Of a stretch of DNA of 64,000 nt, positions 36,001 to 43,671 are shown piece by piece. How positions within the stretch are numbered: position 1 is the stretch's first letter; each line of letters begins with the position of its first letter. Under the pieces are notes generated by a model. The model searched no databases. It had not been told where the DNA came from and saw only the letters and a program-made list of their open reading frames with translations. Origin of the DNA: Micromonospora sp. HM5-17 (GTDB lineage: Bacteria; Actinomycetota; Actinomycetes; Mycobacteriales; Micromonosporaceae); the NCBI RefSeq assembly GCF_003762835.1, contig NZ_RJWA01000010.1, positions 108,574 through 172,573 of the forward strand, read 5' to 3'. Both the position numbers and the translations under genes were made by a program.

Positions 36001-39000
36001 GACGTGACCATGACCCAGGAGGTCGCCTCGTACACCGGAAACACCCCCACCTACGTGCTCGTCGAGCGGTCCGTGTACGACGAGTACGGCCGGGAGCTGG
36101 AGTCGTACGACGCGCTGGGTCGGCGCACCACGATGGCGTACACGCCGGCCAGCGGCGGTCCGGTCACCGCGGTCACGATGACCAACCCGCTGGGCCACGT
36201 CGACACCACCACCCTGGAACCGGCCTGGGGCGAGCCGGTCATGCTGACCGACGCGAACGGACGACGCACCGAGATGACCTACGACCCGCTGGGCCGGGTG
36301 ACCGCGGTGTGGCAGCCGGACCGGTCCCGGGCGGACGGGCAGAGCCCCAACCAGCGGTTCTCCTACCTGATCCGCACCGACGCCCCGAACGTGGTGACCT
36401 CCGAGGAGATCCGCGACGACGGCAGCTACGACGTCGTCTACGAGTTCTTCGACGGGCGGTTGCGACCCCGGCAGACCCAGACGCCGGCGCCCGACGGCGG
36501 TCGGTTGATCACCGACACCTTCTACGACTCGCGCGGACTGCAGGTGCGCGAGAACGACGAGTACTGGACCTCCGGCACCGCCGGCAGCACGCTGTTCGTG
36601 GTCAACGACAACGCGGTGCCCGGCCAGACGGTGACCGTGTACGACGGTGCCGACCGGGCGATCGCGGAGATCTTCCTCTCCTACGGCGTCGAGAGGTGGC
36701 GCACCACCACCGCGTACGGCGGGGACCGGGTCCACGTCATCCCGCCGGCCGGCGAGACCGTGACCACCACCATCTACGACGCCGACGAGAAGATGGTCGA
36801 GCTGCGGCAGTACGCCGGGCGGTCGCCCACCGGCGAGTACGACGCCACGCGCTACCGGTACGGTGCCGGCGGGCTGCTGACCGAGCTGGTCGACCCGGCC
36901 GGTAACACCTGGCGCTACACCTACGACGTGCGGGGCCGCAAGATCAGGGAGGAGGACCCGGACCGGGGCGTCACCACCTTCACCTACGACGCCGCCGATC
37001 AGCTGCTCACCAGCACCGACGCCCGGGGCGTGACCCTGGCCTACGAGTACGACGCGCTCGGCCGCCGCACCGGGCTGTACGAGGGCTCGCTGTCCGGTCC
37101 GAAACGGGCCGAGTGGACCTACGACACGCTGGCCAACGGCACCGTGGTCCGGGGCCAGCTCGCCACCGCCACCCGGTACGTCGACGGCCACGCCTACACC
37201 GCGGCGGTCAACGGCTACGACCGGCGGTACCGCTCGCTGGGCAGCACGTTCACCATCCCGGCCGTGGAGGGCGCGCTGGCCGGCACCTACCAGGTGGACA
37301 CCGGCTACACCCCGACCGGGCTGCCGCTGCTGGTCTCCTACCCGGCGGCCGGTGGGCTGCCCAAGGAGACCGTGCGCTACGGCTACGACCGGTACGGGCG
37401 GCTGACCAGCGCGCAGAGCGGCCTGGGCACCATGCTCACCGCCGCCAGCTACACCGAGTACGACGAGCTGTCCCAGCTCACCCTCTCCACGGGCAGCGGC
37501 CGGCAACTGGTGCAGAGCTACTTCTACGAGGAGGGCACCCGCCGGTTGATCCGCAGCCGGACCGACCGCAGCACCACCGAGCCCAGCCTGGCGGATATCG
37601 CCTACACCTACGACCCGTCCGGCAACATCACCCGGATCGCGGACACGCCGGCCGGCCGCCCCGCCGACGTGCAGTGCTTCACCTACGACCACCTGCAACG
37701 GCTGACCGAGGCGTGGACGGCCACCGACGGGTGCGCGGGGGAGCCCACCCCGGGGGTGATCGGTGGTGCGGCGCCGTACTGGCGGCAGTGGAGCTACGAC
37801 ACGGTGGGCAACCGGCGCACCGAGACGGTGGTGCAGCCGAACAGCGGCACCCGGACCACGCGCACCTACCGGTACCCGACCGCCGGGTCGGCCCGGCCGC
37901 ACGCGCTGGACTCGGTCACCGGTGACGGGCAGACCGACAGCTTCGCCTACGACGCGGCCGGCAACACCATCCGGCGTACGGTCGACGGGTCCACCCAGAC
38001 CCTGAGCTGGGATGCGGAGGGACACCTGGCCACGGTCACCGAGGGCGGGAAGACCACCGAGTACCTCTACGACGCCGACGGCAACCGGCTGATCCGGCGG
38101 GCGCCGGAGGGCACCACCCTCTACCTCGGCAAGACCGAGCTGACCGTGCCGAACACCGCCGGCGCCACGGTCTCGGTCACCCGCCAGTACGACCTCGGCG
38201 ACGTCACCGCGGTGCGTACCGCCCAGGGACTCTCCTTCCAGATCACCGACCAGCACGGCACCGCGTACCTCACCGTGAACGCCGCCGACCTGACCGACGT
38301 GCAGCGCCGCTACCACCTGCCGTTCGGCGAGTCGCGCGGCCCCGGGGTCACGGCCTGGCCCAACGAACGCGGCTATGTCGGCGGCACGGTCGACCCGTCG
38401 ACCGGCCTGATCCACCTCGGTGCCCGGGAGTACGACCCGAGAACCGGCCGGTTCATCTCGGTGGACCCGGTCCTCAACGCCAGCGATCCGCAACAGATGA
38501 ACGGCTACTCGTACGCCAACAACAACCCGATCAGCGCGAACGACGCCGACGGACGCTGGCCGAAGTGGGTCAAGAAGCTGGGCAAGAAGATCAAGAAGAA
38601 GGTCAAGAAGGTCGTCCGGAAGGTCAAGAAGAAGGTCAAGAAGGTCGTCCGCAGCGTCAAGAAGACGGTCAAGCGGGTCAAGGCGGCGGCGAAGAAGGTC
38701 GCCAAGAAGGTCAAGTCAGCCCTCAAGCGGGCGGTGAAGAAGGCCCGCGCCGTGATCAAGGAGTACAAACGGAGAGCGACGGCGGTGCGCGACCGGGTGA
38801 GGTCGGTGGTGAGGGCCGCGAAGCGCAAGGTCGTCTCGGCGGCCAGGTGGACCGCGAAGAAGGTCTCCTCGGCGACGAAGAAGACCGCCTCCGTGGCGCA
38901 CCGGGCGGCACGGAAGACCGGTGCCGCCGTCTCGACGGCCGTCTCGGCGGCCAGTACCGCGCTCAAGGTGTCCGGTGCGCTGGTCGCGGCCGCCCAGTCC

Positions 39001-39417
39001 CATCTCTACAACCACATGTACGTCAGCGCGTCGCTGTGCCTGATGTTCTGCATCAACGTCGGGCAGCAGGGCGGGACCTGGAGCGTGACCCTCACCGGCG
39101 GGATAAGCAGCGGCAGTGACCCCAGCCCGTTGCGGAAGCTGCCGTGGCTCCAGAAAATCGGCGGCGCCGCGCGGGGCTACGGCGGCATCTCGATCGGCTA
39201 CTCCACGGCCACCGTGGACGAGCAGCGTAGCCAGCTCGCCGCGGTCACCGTGGCGCGTGGGCTGCTGGGCGGGCACGGCGGCTTCGGGCAGCGCAGCGAC
39301 AACAACGGCTTCTACTACTTCGGCGGCTACAGCGCCGGCTTCGGCTGGGCGCTGCAGGGCCCGGCGACGTTGAGCTGGGAGCCGGGGCTGAACGCACCGC
39401 AGCCGCTCGGCGGCTGA
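33037..39417 (+). CDS. Giant SpvB/RHS-repeat secreted protein with unrecognised C-terminal tip
   Basis: Exported protein of 2126 residues. An Arg-rich N terminus leads to a signal peptide (VVAAVVAGAVAVGGLGVPAN, cleavage near ANA). About 298-322 has SYPLDVPPGLGGPEPELELE, the SpvB/TcaC-like pattern. RHS/YD repeats (AYEYDALGRRTGLYE, YDPSGNITRIAD and many others) fill about 990-1750. The RHS core ends about 1751-1838 with EYDPRTGRFISVDPVLN and YSYANNNPISANDADGR, the usual junction to a variable toxin tip. The tip (1839-2126) has a Lys/Arg-rich region with 11-residue repeats, a hydrophobic segment (STAVSAASTALKVSGALVAA), and about 110 Gly-rich residues ending at the stop. I recognise no nuclease, ADP-ribosyl transferase or protease motif in it. 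AGGAGG precedes the ATG at 33037. Confidence 0.93.
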   Translation: MQITSTGRPARRRRRWRFSWDLSGPARRRAARVVAAVVAGAVAVGGLGVPANAAPGVAPGWRPTGQKDRPVPGRDLVPRARPADPAADSVLRSAPRVTWPAAGSAEVAVPAGSSGPAGPGRNARTDGSVVQWTQAGDLPVRVGAATGTGAPDRLRIEVLDQAAAERAGVRGLLVTVTPTVGRASAGGASGGRVPVEVDYSGFRSAYGGDWAARLRLVALPACAASTPERAECQTGQALPSRNDVRAGRVRADVPMSGATQVLAVTAAPSGSSGDFTATPLSASSSWSAGGSSGDFAWSYPLDVPPGLGGPEPELELEYSSGTIDGRTVSTNNQTSWVGEGWDLGTDYIERRYKSCSDDVSFSPKPYDLCWDSDNAFLALNGRSVELIRDTATGTWRPRDDDGSRVQLLTGAANGDNDGEYWKITDPDGTQYFFGLHRLPGWSTGREVTNSTWTVPVFGDDPGEPCHGSTFATSYCTQAWRWNLDYVVDPNENATSYFYQTETNRYGRNRTASAGTPYHRAGYLTRIDYGQRADSLYTAPAPMRVEFTVEERCAEGATCGTGTITKDTAKNWPDVPYDQNCDAGKACTGLFAPTFWTRKRLATVTTKLRSGSGYRDVDSWTFGWQFRDPGDGTSPSLWLASVTRRGHVGGTASMPPVTFQGLQFENRVDAAEGIPPMYKWRVTDVYDESGGHVRVNYSGKDCTRSTLPAPESNTRRCFPAYWVPEGEPKPVLDWFHKYVVTQVLEDDVAGVAGIEQTDYEYLGGAAWHYDDNALVPEKYRTWSQWRGYARVRTIGGAEGGVRSLSEVLYFRGMDGDKLPTGTRSVSVTDSEGIPLPDHAALAGFAREEITYTEVDGSELSGTIYDPWISPATATRGSTTAHVVEVAAERERTVLEGGGLRRTETRTTYDRYGLPTQIDDRGDLADPDDDQCTRITYARNTELWLIEFEAREETVQVPCSATPSYPADVVSDELTFYDGSTTLGAAPTRGDVTMTQEVASYTGNTPTYVLVERSVYDEYGRELESYDALGRRTTMAYTPASGGPVTAVTMTNPLGHVDTTTLEPAWGEPVMLTDANGRRTEMTYDPLGRVTAVWQPDRSRADGQSPNQRFSYLIRTDAPNVVTSEEIRDDGSYDVVYEFFDGRLRPRQTQTPAPDGGRLITDTFYDSRGLQVRENDEYWTSGTAGSTLFVVNDNAVPGQTVTVYDGADRAIAEIFLSYGVERWRTTTAYGGDRVHVIPPAGETVTTTIYDADEKMVELRQYAGRSPTGEYDATRYRYGAGGLLTELVDPAGNTWRYTYDVRGRKIREEDPDRGVTTFTYDAADQLLTSTDARGVTLAYEYDALGRRTGLYEGSLSGPKRAEWTYDTLANGTVVRGQLATATRYVDGHAYTAAVNGYDRRYRSLGSTFTIPAVEGALAGTYQVDTGYTPTGLPLLVSYPAAGGLPKETVRYGYDRYGRLTSAQSGLGTMLTAASYTEYDELSQLTLSTGSGRQLVQSYFYEEGTRRLIRSRTDRSTTEPSLADIAYTYDPSGNITRIADTPAGRPADVQCFTYDHLQRLTEAWTATDGCAGEPTPGVIGGAAPYWRQWSYDTVGNRRTETVVQPNSGTRTTRTYRYPTAGSARPHALDSVTGDGQTDSFAYDAAGNTIRRTVDGSTQTLSWDAEGHLATVTEGGKTTEYLYDADGNRLIRRAPEGTTLYLGKTELTVPNTAGATVSVTRQYDLGDVTAVRTAQGLSFQITDQHGTAYLTVNAADLTDVQRRYHLPFGESRGPGVTAWPNERGYVGGTVDPSTGLIHLGAREYDPRTGRFISVDPVLNASDPQQMNGYSYANNNPISANDADGRWPKWVKKLGKKIKKKVKKVVRKVKKKVKKVVRSVKKTVKRVKAAAKKVAKKVKSALKRAVKKARAVIKEYKRRATAVRDRVRSVVRAAKRKVVSAARWTAKKVSSATKKTASVAHRAARKTGAAVSTAVSAASTALKVSGALVAAAQSHLYNHMYVSASLCLMFCINVGQQGGTWSVTLTGGISSGSDPSPLRKLPWLQKIGGAARGYGGISIGYSTATVDEQRSQLAAVTVARGLLGGHGGFGQRSDNNGFYYFGGYSAGFGWALQGPATLSWEPGLNAPQPLGG
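38591..38651 (+). repeat. 28-bp direct repeat coding for cationic 11-residue units
   Basis: Two identical 28-base copies (38591-38618 and 38624-38651, each with GGTCAAGAAGGTCGTCCG) start 33 bases apart inside the RHS gene and encode successive units of the VKKVV-R-VKK type. The region's nearly uniform AAG/GTC codons indicate growth by tandem duplication. Confidence 0.85.
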
Positions 39418-39456
39418 GAGCAGTAGTCTCCCCGGCGCCGGGGCACCAGCCGGCGC

Positions 39457-39495
39457 GGCCCCGGGCGGCGACCACACCGGTCGCCGCCCGGGGCC
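39457..39495. terminator. Bidirectional terminator after the RHS gene
   Basis: GGCCCCGGGCGGCGACC (39457-39473) and its exact complement (39479-39495) form a 17-base-pair stem with loop ACACC, between the convergent RHS and SARP genes. Confidence 0.9.
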
Positions 39496-39510
39496 GTGTT
39501 CGGCCGACGA

Positions 39511-41574
39511 TCAGGTTGGTGTCCGGTGGGTCGGGAGCTGCGGTGTCGCGTCCGGCCGAGCCTCGACCGGGTCCGTCGGGTGCCTCGGCGCGCACAGGTA
39601 CCACCGGACCAGTTCGGCGAGGCGGAACCGCGACTCGCCCCGGCTGTCCCGGCCGGCGTAGCCGACCAGGTGCCGCTGCATGAGGTCCTCGAGCAGCGTC
39701 TCGGCGTCCGGGGGCGCCGCGTTCAGTGCGGCGGCGGCCTCCCGGATGCCGAACCTGGGCGGGTCCAGCGCGGCCAGCCGACGGGCCGCCGCGGCCAGCT
39801 CCGGCGGCAGGGCGTCCAGGGTCGCGGTCAGGTCGGCTCGTACGTCCAGGTCGCCGATCCGCAGTTCGTCGAGGCGGCGCCGCGGGTCGGCGAGCCGGTC
39901 GGCCAGCTCCGCCACCGACCGATGGGGCCGGGCGGCCAGCACGGCGCCAGCGATCCGTACCGTCAGCGGCAGCCCGGCGCAGAGGTCGACGATCCGGCGC
40001 GCCGCCGCGTGTTCGAGGGCGATCCGGTCCGTACCCGCGGTGGCGGCCAGCAGCGCGGTGGCGTCCGGGCCGGGGAGCACCCCGAGGCGTACGTGGTGCG
40101 CGCCGGCGAGGTCGGCCAGGTCCCGGCGGGCGGTGATCAGCACCGCGCAGCCCCGGCTACCGGGCAGCAACGGGCGGACCTGCGCCGCGTCGGCGGCGTC
40201 GTCGAGCACCACCAGTACCCGCCGATCGGCGAGCAGCGTGCGGTAGAGCGCCGCTCGGTCCGTCACCGACCGCGGTAGCGCGCCGGCCGGAACCCCGAGG
40301 GCCACGATCATCGAGGCGAGGGCGTCGGCGGGCCGGACCGGTGGTCCCGCCGTGCCGGCCAGGCGAACGTGCAACTGCCCGTCCGGAAATGCGCCCCGCA
40401 GCAGGTGTCCGACCCGTACCGCCAGGCTGCTCTTGCCGACTCCCGGTTGTCCGGTGATCGCCACCACCGCCGGTGCGGTGCCGGTCGGGTCGGTGGCGTG
40501 GGATACCACGTGCTGTCGGATGCCGGCGATCTCGTTCCGCCGGCCGACGAAATCGGTGAGGTCGGCCGGAAGCTGCCGGGGCACCTGCCAGCCGGGGCCG
40601 GGCGGTCCATCGGCGGTGCCGGCCGGTGTGCCGGCACCGGGCCCGGTGGTGGAGATCGGTCTGCCGGAGGAGGCGGCGGGCGCCGCGCCACCGGACCCGG
40701 TGCCGACCGAGCCCTGCCCGCGCGGACCGTCGGGGCGGTGCGGGCTCCTCCCCCCGGCCGCCCGGTCCGCGTGGACCGCGGCCGGGCTGGGCGACGTGCG
40801 GCTCGTGGTGTCCCGAGCGCCGGGCGGGGCCGCGCCGCCCGCCGCCGGGCCGCCCGGTCCGGCCTCCGCCAGAATCGCGTGTTCGATCGCGCGCAACTCC
40901 GGGCCGGGTTCCAGGCCGAGTTCCCGGACCATCACCTGCCGGCCGGCCCGGTAGATGGCCAGTGCCTCCGCGGTCCGCCCGACGGCGTGCAGCGCGATCA
41001 TGAGCTGCCCGCGCAGCCGTTCCCGCAGCGGGTGCTCGGCGACCATGCCGGCCAGCTCCGGCAGGATGTCCAGGTGCCGGCCGAGGCCGAACTCCACCTC
41101 GACCAGTTTCTCCACCGTGCTCAACCGTAGTTCGGTCAGCCGGTGCGCCTCGTTCGCGGCGAACGGCCCGGCCACGTCCGCGAGCGCACGTCCCCGCCAG
41201 AGGGCCAGCGCGGCGCGCAGTGACGTGGCGGCGTCGGCCGCCCGCCCGCAGGCCAGCGCCCGCTCCGCCTCCATCACCAGGCCCTCGAACCGGTGTGCGT
41301 CGAGCTGGCCCGGCCCGACCCGCAGCAGGTAACCGGGGCTACGGGTGACCACCAGGCGCGTGTGCGGCGGGCGCTCGGAGTCACCGAGCAGGCGTCGTAC
41401 GCCGGAGACGATCGTCAGTATCTGTTCCCGGGCGGTGGCCGGCGCCCGGTCGGGCCACGCACAGTCGATGAGGTCGTCGACCGTGACCACCGTGTTGGCC
41501 CGGAGCAGCAGGGCCGCGAGGACGATCCGCTGGCGCGCCCCGCGTGGCGTCACCGGTCCGGCGTGACCGTGCAC
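39511..41574 (-). CDS. SARP/AfsR-type regulator with NB-ARC domain
   Basis: Regulator of at least 687 residues: OmpR-like winged helix (LLRANTVVTVDDLIDCAWPD), BTAD domain (about 85-230, RLTELRLSTVEKLVEVEFGL, HPLRERLRGQLMIALHAVGR), a Pro/Gly-rich linker, then an NB-ARC ATPase (P-loop ITGQPGVGKSS near 373, LVVLDDAADAAQVRPLLPGS) and a short winged helix at the end; no TPR domain. The given start, GTG 41574, is doubtful: the frame continues upstream and encodes SFGILGPLEV, the first strand of the DNA-binding domain, with ATC (41602-41604) where the family has ATG. No ATG, GTG or TTG exists between there and the stop at 41827-41829. Neighbouring target genes are not evident. Confidence 0.82.
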   Translation of the reverse strand: MHGHAGPVTPRGARQRIVLAALLLRANTVVTVDDLIDCAWPDRAPATAREQILTIVSGVRRLLGDSERPPHTRLVVTRSPGYLLRVGPGQLDAHRFEGLVMEAERALACGRAADAATSLRAALALWRGRALADVAGPFAANEAHRLTELRLSTVEKLVEVEFGLGRHLDILPELAGMVAEHPLRERLRGQLMIALHAVGRTAEALAIYRAGRQVMVRELGLEPGPELRAIEHAILAEAGPGGPAAGGAAPPGARDTTSRTSPSPAAVHADRAAGGRSPHRPDGPRGQGSVGTGSGGAAPAASSGRPISTTGPGAGTPAGTADGPPGPGWQVPRQLPADLTDFVGRRNEIAGIRQHVVSHATDPTGTAPAVVAITGQPGVGKSSLAVRVGHLLRGAFPDGQLHVRLAGTAGPPVRPADALASMIVALGVPAGALPRSVTDRAALYRTLLADRRVLVVLDDAADAAQVRPLLPGSRGCAVLITARRDLADLAGAHHVRLGVLPGPDATALLAATAGTDRIALEHAAARRIVDLCAGLPLTVRIAGAVLAARPHRSVAELADRLADPRRRLDELRIGDLDVRADLTATLDALPPELAAAARRLAALDPPRFGIREAAAALNAAPPDAETLLEDLMQRHLVGYAGRDSRGESRFRLAELVRWYLCAPRHPTDPVEARPDATPQLPTHRTPT

Positions 41575-41939
41575 CTCGAGCGGCCCGAGGATGCCGAACG
41601 AGATGCCGGGCTCGCCGCCCTGGGTATCCGAGGCGGGCCGCGGTGGCGCGGCGTCGGACCGGGGCGCCGCGCCGCGTTCTGGAGCGGCCGCGGCCGGAGT
41701 GGAGGTGTGGCCGTTCGGCAGGGGGTCTGCGGGCCCGGCTACCGTGAGCGCGACGTCCCGTACCGCCCGCGACGCCGTCGACGTGTCGATGGTCCACCGC
41801 CTTGTGGTCGTCCTGAATAGACGATCTCAGCAGTACGGCTGGCAGACCAGGAAGACGGGTGGACATTGACCGGACACTCTGTCTGCCCGGGGCTGGGTGA
41901 CCTGGGTCGACGGGGTCGAGCCAGTCGATGTGACACCGA

Positions 41940-42929
41940 TCACCCCGTCGTGGTTGTCAGGTCCAGCAGCGTACGGGTCAGGGTGTTGCGGGCCAGCGGG
42001 ACCTTGAACGCGTTGTCCGGCAGTGGGGTGGCGGCGGCGAGTTCGGCCGTGGCGGCCTGCCGGAACCGCTCCTCGGTCGCGGGGCGGCCCCGGAGCATCT
42101 CCTCGGCCAGGCGCGCCCGCCACGGCTTGTGGGCCACCCCGCCGAGCGCGATGCGGACGTCCCGGACCGTGCCGTCCGCCACGTCGAGCGCCGCTGCCAC
42201 CGAGACCAGCGCGAAGGCGTACGACGCCCGGTCGCGCACCTTCCGGTACCGCGAGTGGCCGGCGAAGGGCAGCGGCGGTACGTCGATGGCGGTGATCAGC
42301 TCGCCGTGCCCCAGTACCGTGTCCCGCTGCGGCTCGTCCCCGGGCAGCCGGTGCAGGTCGACCAGGGGGATGCTCCGCTCGCCGGCCGGGCCGACGGTCC
42401 GCACCACCGCGTCCAGGGCGGCGAGTGCGACCGCGAAGTCGGAGGGATGGGTGGCGACACAGGCGGGGGAGATGCCGAGGATGGCCAGTTCCCGGTGGTG
42501 TCCCTCGATAGCCGAGCAGCCGGTGCCGGGCTGGCGCTTGTTGCAGGGTGTGGTGACGTCCTGGAAGTAGACACAGCGGGTGCGTTGCAGCAGGTTCCCT
42601 CCGGCGGTGGCCAGGTTGCGCAGCTGGCCGGAGGCACCGGAGAGCAGCGCCTGGGAGAGCAGCGGGTACCGGCGCCGGACCAGCGGATCGGCGGCCAGGT
42701 CGCTGTTCGGGGTGGCGGCGCCGATCCGGAGCCCACCGTCGGGCAGCTCCTCGACCCGGGTCGAGGTGAGCCGGCGTACGTCGACGAGCAGCTCCGGCGT
42801 GGCCACGTCGAGCTTCATCAGGTCCACCAGGTTGGTCCCGCCGCCGAGGAAGGCCGCGTTCGGCGTTTCGGCGAGGAGGGCGACGGCGCCGGAGACGTCG
42901 TCGGCGCGGGTGTAGCGGAAGGGTCTCAT
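41940..42929 (-). CDS. paoB: Molybdo-flavoprotein FAD-binding subunit (PaoB/YagS-like)
   Basis: FAD-binding subunit of the xanthine dehydrogenase family, 329 residues. FAD sites are visible in [19 protein letters not shown] and [20 protein letters not shown]. It carries [20 protein letters not shown], the extra cysteine motif that in PaoB-type aldehyde oxidoreductases binds a [4Fe-4S] cluster. Start ATG 42929 overlaps the 2Fe-2S subunit gene by 4 bases. The third gene of such operons, the molybdopterin-binding catalytic subunit, should follow downstream but is absent; the SARP gene lies there instead. Confidence 0.9.
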   Translation of the reverse strand: MRPFRYTRADDVSGAVALLAETPNAAFLGGGTNLVDLMKLDVATPELLVDVRRLTSTRVEELPDGGLRIGAATPNSDLAADPLVRRRYPLLSQALLSGASGQLRNLATAGGNLLQRTRCVYFQDVTTPCNKRQPGTGCSAIEGHHRELAILGISPACVATHPSDFAVALAALDAVVRTVGPAGERSIPLVDLHRLPGDEPQRDTVLGHGELITAIDVPPLPFAGHSRYRKVRDRASYAFALVSVAAALDVADGTVRDVRIALGGVAHKPWRARLAEEMLRGRPATEERFRQAATAELAAATPLPDNAFKVPLARNTLTRTLLDLTTTTG

Positions 42930-43453
42930 CGCCGGGCGAGTTCCTCGATCGCCGGCACGATGTTCGCGTACGCCGCGCAGCGGCAGAGGTTGCCGCTCAT
43001 CCGCTCCCGGATCTCGTCCGCGTCGAGGCGGATGGGACGCCCGTCCGCCGGATCCCCGTCCGGACTGTCCATCGTCACCGCGCTCGGCCAGCCCGCCTCG
43101 GCCTCGCGGAGCATGGCAACCGCGGAGACGATCTGCCCCGGGGTGCAGTAGCCGCACTGGAAGGCGTCGTACCGGATGAAGCACTGCTGCATCGGGTGGA
43201 GCTCGCCGTCGGCGGCGAGCCCGGCGGCGGTGACGATCTCGGCGCCGTCGTGGGCCACGGCGAACGCCAGGCAGCTGTTGACCCGTCGGCCGTCGAGCAG
43301 GATCGTGCAGGCTCCGCACTGACCGTGGTCGCAGCCCTTCTTCGGGCTGGTGTTGCCCAGCCGTTCCCGGAGGGCGTCGAGCAGGGTCGTCCGGGTGTCG
43401 ACGGTGAGCCGGTGCTCCGCGCCGTCGACCCGGAGGGTGACCTCGACGTCCAT
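42926..43453 (-). CDS. paoA: Molybdo-flavoprotein 2Fe-2S subunit (PaoA/YagT-like)
   Basis: Small subunit of 175 residues with two [2Fe-2S] domains. The plant-type ferredoxin cluster is in [20 protein letters not shown] with C-x~20-C in SCLAFAV; the helical-bundle cluster is in [17 protein letters not shown] and [16 protein letters not shown]. It passes electrons from the molybdenum centre of the missing large subunit to FAD in the neighbouring subunit. GGAGG precedes the ATG at 43453. Confidence 0.93.
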   Translation of the reverse strand: MDVEVTLRVDGAEHRLTVDTRTTLLDALRERLGNTSPKKGCDHGQCGACTILLDGRRVNSCLAFAVAHDGAEIVTAAGLAADGELHPMQQCFIRYDAFQCGYCTPGQIVSAVAMLREAEAGWPSAVTMDSPDGDPADGRPIRLDADEIRERMSGNLCRCAAYANIVPAIEELARR

Positions 43454-43489
43454 GCTCCGGCCTCCTTCCCCGCCAAACAGAGCGAATGC

Positions 43490-43501
43490 CTACAAAAGTA
43501 G
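43490..43501. promoter_or_regulatory. Short inverted repeat CTACAAAAGTAG
   Basis: CTAC-AAAA-GTAG lies in an A/T-rich patch 37 bases upstream of the PaoA-like start, in the gap between it and the divergent SARP/ATPase regulator. Possible operator or promoter element for one or both genes; short, so only weak support. Confidence 0.3.
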
Positions 43502-43671
43502 TCATATCACCGGGCTGATCGGACGGGAAACGGCAAAGCCCTCGCGGACGCTCTCACCCCGGCCCGTGGCGGATCGGCGGTCACCGCGGTCCGGCCGACG
43601 AGCCCACGGCCCCGGTTGGCCGCGGGTGCATTCCGGCGGTCGGCTGTCCCGGTTACGGGAGAATCGGGGCC

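Noticed and set aside
34255..38493. A 1412-codon open frame on the minus strand
   Set aside because: It is exactly antisense to the RHS gene, full of Arg/Gly/Val/His, and arises from the G/C-rich codons of the real gene; no domain is recognisable.
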